DNA of 52,036 nt, taken from CAYUNE01 sp964446115 (GTDB lineage Bacteria > Desulfobacterota > Desulfobulbia > Desulfobulbales > Desulfobulbaceae). This document shows, in pieces, positions 51,125-52,036 of this stretch (position 1 is the stretch's first letter; the number at the start of each line of letters is the position of its first letter). The notes under the pieces were generated by a model. It was not told the DNA's origin and did not search any database. It saw only the letters and a program-made list of their open reading frames with translations. The stretch spans positions 1 through 52,036 of the forward strand of contig CAYUNE010000025.1 in assembly GCA_964446115.1 (NCBI GenBank), in the 5' to 3' direction. A program made the position numbers and the translations under genes.

Positions 51125-51772
51125 ATGGATCTCGTTGTTTTTGTTCAGGATGCGGCGGGCAGACGCAAGATCGAGGGAATCGGCAGGTATGGCCGCAATC
51201 TGCAGGTAACCGCGATTTTCGAGATTTCCCCGACCCTGCCCGAATTTATCGACGAACCGGAGGAGTATATCAGTGATGATTTTTCAGGGGATCTGGTTCT
51301 GGATTATCTCCTCCATCCGGACCTGGCCGAGTATCTGGTGCGGCTTTGCAATGAAAAGAAGATTGCCGTTATTTCCCCGGGCAAGAAACTGGCGGGCGCC
51401 GCTACACCGTTCACCTGTTGCGGACTGCGGCGGGAGGAGAGGTTCGGGGAATATGGGCTTCAGTTCGGCCTGCCTGAGTATGAAGTCCGGGTGGAAGATG
51501 GGGTGATTGCCGCCATAACGGTGCGCCGCGGCGCACCCTGCGGCGCCACGGCCGAGGCCCTGGAGAGTATCATCGGTTGCGGCATCGAAGAGGCCCTTAC
51601 CACTCTACCCCGGGAGGTGCAGTATCGCTGCGTGGCCGACCCCGGCGGCTTTGATCCGGTCACCGGCAAAAGTCCCGTCCATTTCGCCGGGCACGTCCAC
51701 CGGGCCGCTCTGAAAAAAGCCCTGACAACCGCACCTGACTGCCGTGACTCCACCCGGCCGCCCGAGCCTTAG
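51125..51772 (+). CDS. DUF166 family protein
   Basis: The protein has 215 residues from the ATG at 51125 (MDLVVFVQDAAG), with GAGGGGG upstream; the frame is open 35 codons further. Conserved features include DLVLDYLLHPDL, a TCCGL Cys pair after the middle, the segment EYEVRVEDGVIAAITVRRG and a C-terminal Cys-rich block (RRGAPCGATAEALESIIGCG, then YRCVADPGGFDPVTG). Several conserved Cys suggest a metal or Fe-S site. DUF166 is best known from methanogens and has no settled function. No partner gene is adjacent, and it has its own promoter. Confidence 0.75.
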   Translation: MDLVVFVQDAAGRRKIEGIGRYGRNLQVTAIFEISPTLPEFIDEPEEYISDDFSGDLVLDYLLHPDLAEYLVRLCNEKKIAVISPGKKLAGAATPFTCCGLRREERFGEYGLQFGLPEYEVRVEDGVIAAITVRRGAPCGATAEALESIIGCGIEEALTTLPREVQYRCVADPGGFDPVTGKSPVHFAGHVHRAALKKALTTAPDCRDSTRPPEP

Positions 51773-51833
51773 TCCGTTATTTTCAGTGCGCGGATATCGC
51801 AATTAATTAAATACAGCTCACGAAGGAGTAATC

Positions 51834-51860
51834 AGCAGGCCTTAGAGTGCCGGCTTTTTT
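51834..51860 (+). terminator. possible terminator after the DUF166 gene
   Basis: AGC-a-GGC (51834-51840) pairs with GCC-g-GCT (51849-51855) across one mismatch, followed by a run of T to 51860. It lies 62 bases after the stop. The stem is short, so the call is tentative. Confidence 0.4.
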
Positions 51861-51896
51861 GTATAGTATGGAAATGTACGGAAACCGAAATCCGCC

Positions 51897-52036
51897 TCAT
51901 TGTTCCAAGACCTCTTCGACGGATTCGGCAGAGAGGATGCGTTCCGACCAGAGCAGCAGCTGATCCCGGTCGGCCTGTTTGATCCTGCTTTCGACTTCCG
52001 GAGATATGGGGCCGAATTTTTTGTTGAGCAAGCGAA
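51897..52036 (-). CDS. C-terminal end of a DUF4351 protein (partial)
   Basis: The minus-strand frame ending at the stop in 51897-51899 reads RLLNKKFGPISPEVESRI, then KQADRDQLLLWSERILSAES and VEEVLEQ. This matches the DUF4351 pattern of a helix, an FG-(P)-P-V turn and an acidic end with LWxxRIL. DUF4351 often ends Rpn-type PD-(D/E)XK nuclease/transposase-like proteins, but the N-terminal part lies beyond the window, so the full protein is unknown. Confidence 0.7.
   Translation of the reverse strand, partial: RLLNKKFGPISPEVESRIKQADRDQLLLWSERILSAESVEEVLEQ

Overview
The window reads as a chromosomal segment from a motile Gram-negative bacterium of the Desulfobacterota (deltaproteobacterial) type, probably near Desulfobulbales. 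This is inferred from the flagellar gene order, the c-di-GMP proteins, a cytochrome-c-like sensor kinase and a likely selenoprotein. No 16S rRNA long enough to settle taxonomy is present, and no insertion sequence, prophage, CRISPR array or tRNA was recognised.

Layout. (1) 1-410: a strong minus-strand promoter and an rRNA-type leader run off the left edge into sequence resembling, with differences, the 5' end of 16S rRNA. (2) 411-11431, minus strand: a small conserved protein, a FliK-like protein, two PilZ proteins, a second FliS-like chaperone, a FliT-like protein, FliS, FliD, FlaG and four tandem flagellins. (3) 11683-18453, plus strand: a seven-gene operon for CMP-legionaminic acid, a nonulosonic acid used to glycosylate flagellin. 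(4) 18491-25162, minus strand: the flagellin glycosyltransferase Maf, FliW, CsrA, FlgL, FlgK, FlgN and FlgM. (5) 25626-29190, plus strand: a two-gene unit made of a periplasmic tandem rhodanese with an in-frame UGA and a membrane hybrid histidine kinase with a CxxCH haem motif. (6) 29210-36699, minus strand: Cmk, HisC, GatA, GatC, an AsmA-family protein and a DUF2959 lipoprotein. (7) 37041-48753, plus strand: L21, L27, ObgE, ProB, ProA, NadD, an endonuclease Q-UvrD helicase fusion, a hybrid kinase with Hpt, and a receiver-PAS-GGDEF protein. (8) 48746-52036: a CBS-pair protein and Nnr (minus), a DUF166 protein (plus) and the end of a DUF4351 protein (minus).

How the genes fit together. Regions 2-4 form one module for building and decorating the flagellar filament. 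Flagellins are made, chaperoned by FliS, capped by FliD, joined to the hook by FlgK and FlgL, and probably glycosylated by Maf with legionaminic acid from the central operon. FlgM would hold back sigma-28. CsrA and FliW would control flagellin translation: the leaders of flagellins 1-3 each carry a GGGC-AAGGA(T/A)-GCCC hairpin just upstream of a GGAGGA ribosome binding site, which closely matches the CsrA target.

Most interesting observation. The TGA at 25917-25919 interrupts the first rhodanese domain exactly where relatives have the second Cys of a YCxGxxCxxS motif. The frame stays open for 178 more codons, and a 6-bp hairpin with an AGUU loop lies at SECIS distance. This supports a selenocysteine-containing rhodanese, and its partner kinase may be a haem c sensor. 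A second notable protein is the EndoQ-UvrD fusion, which carries two sliding-clamp-type QLxLF motifs.
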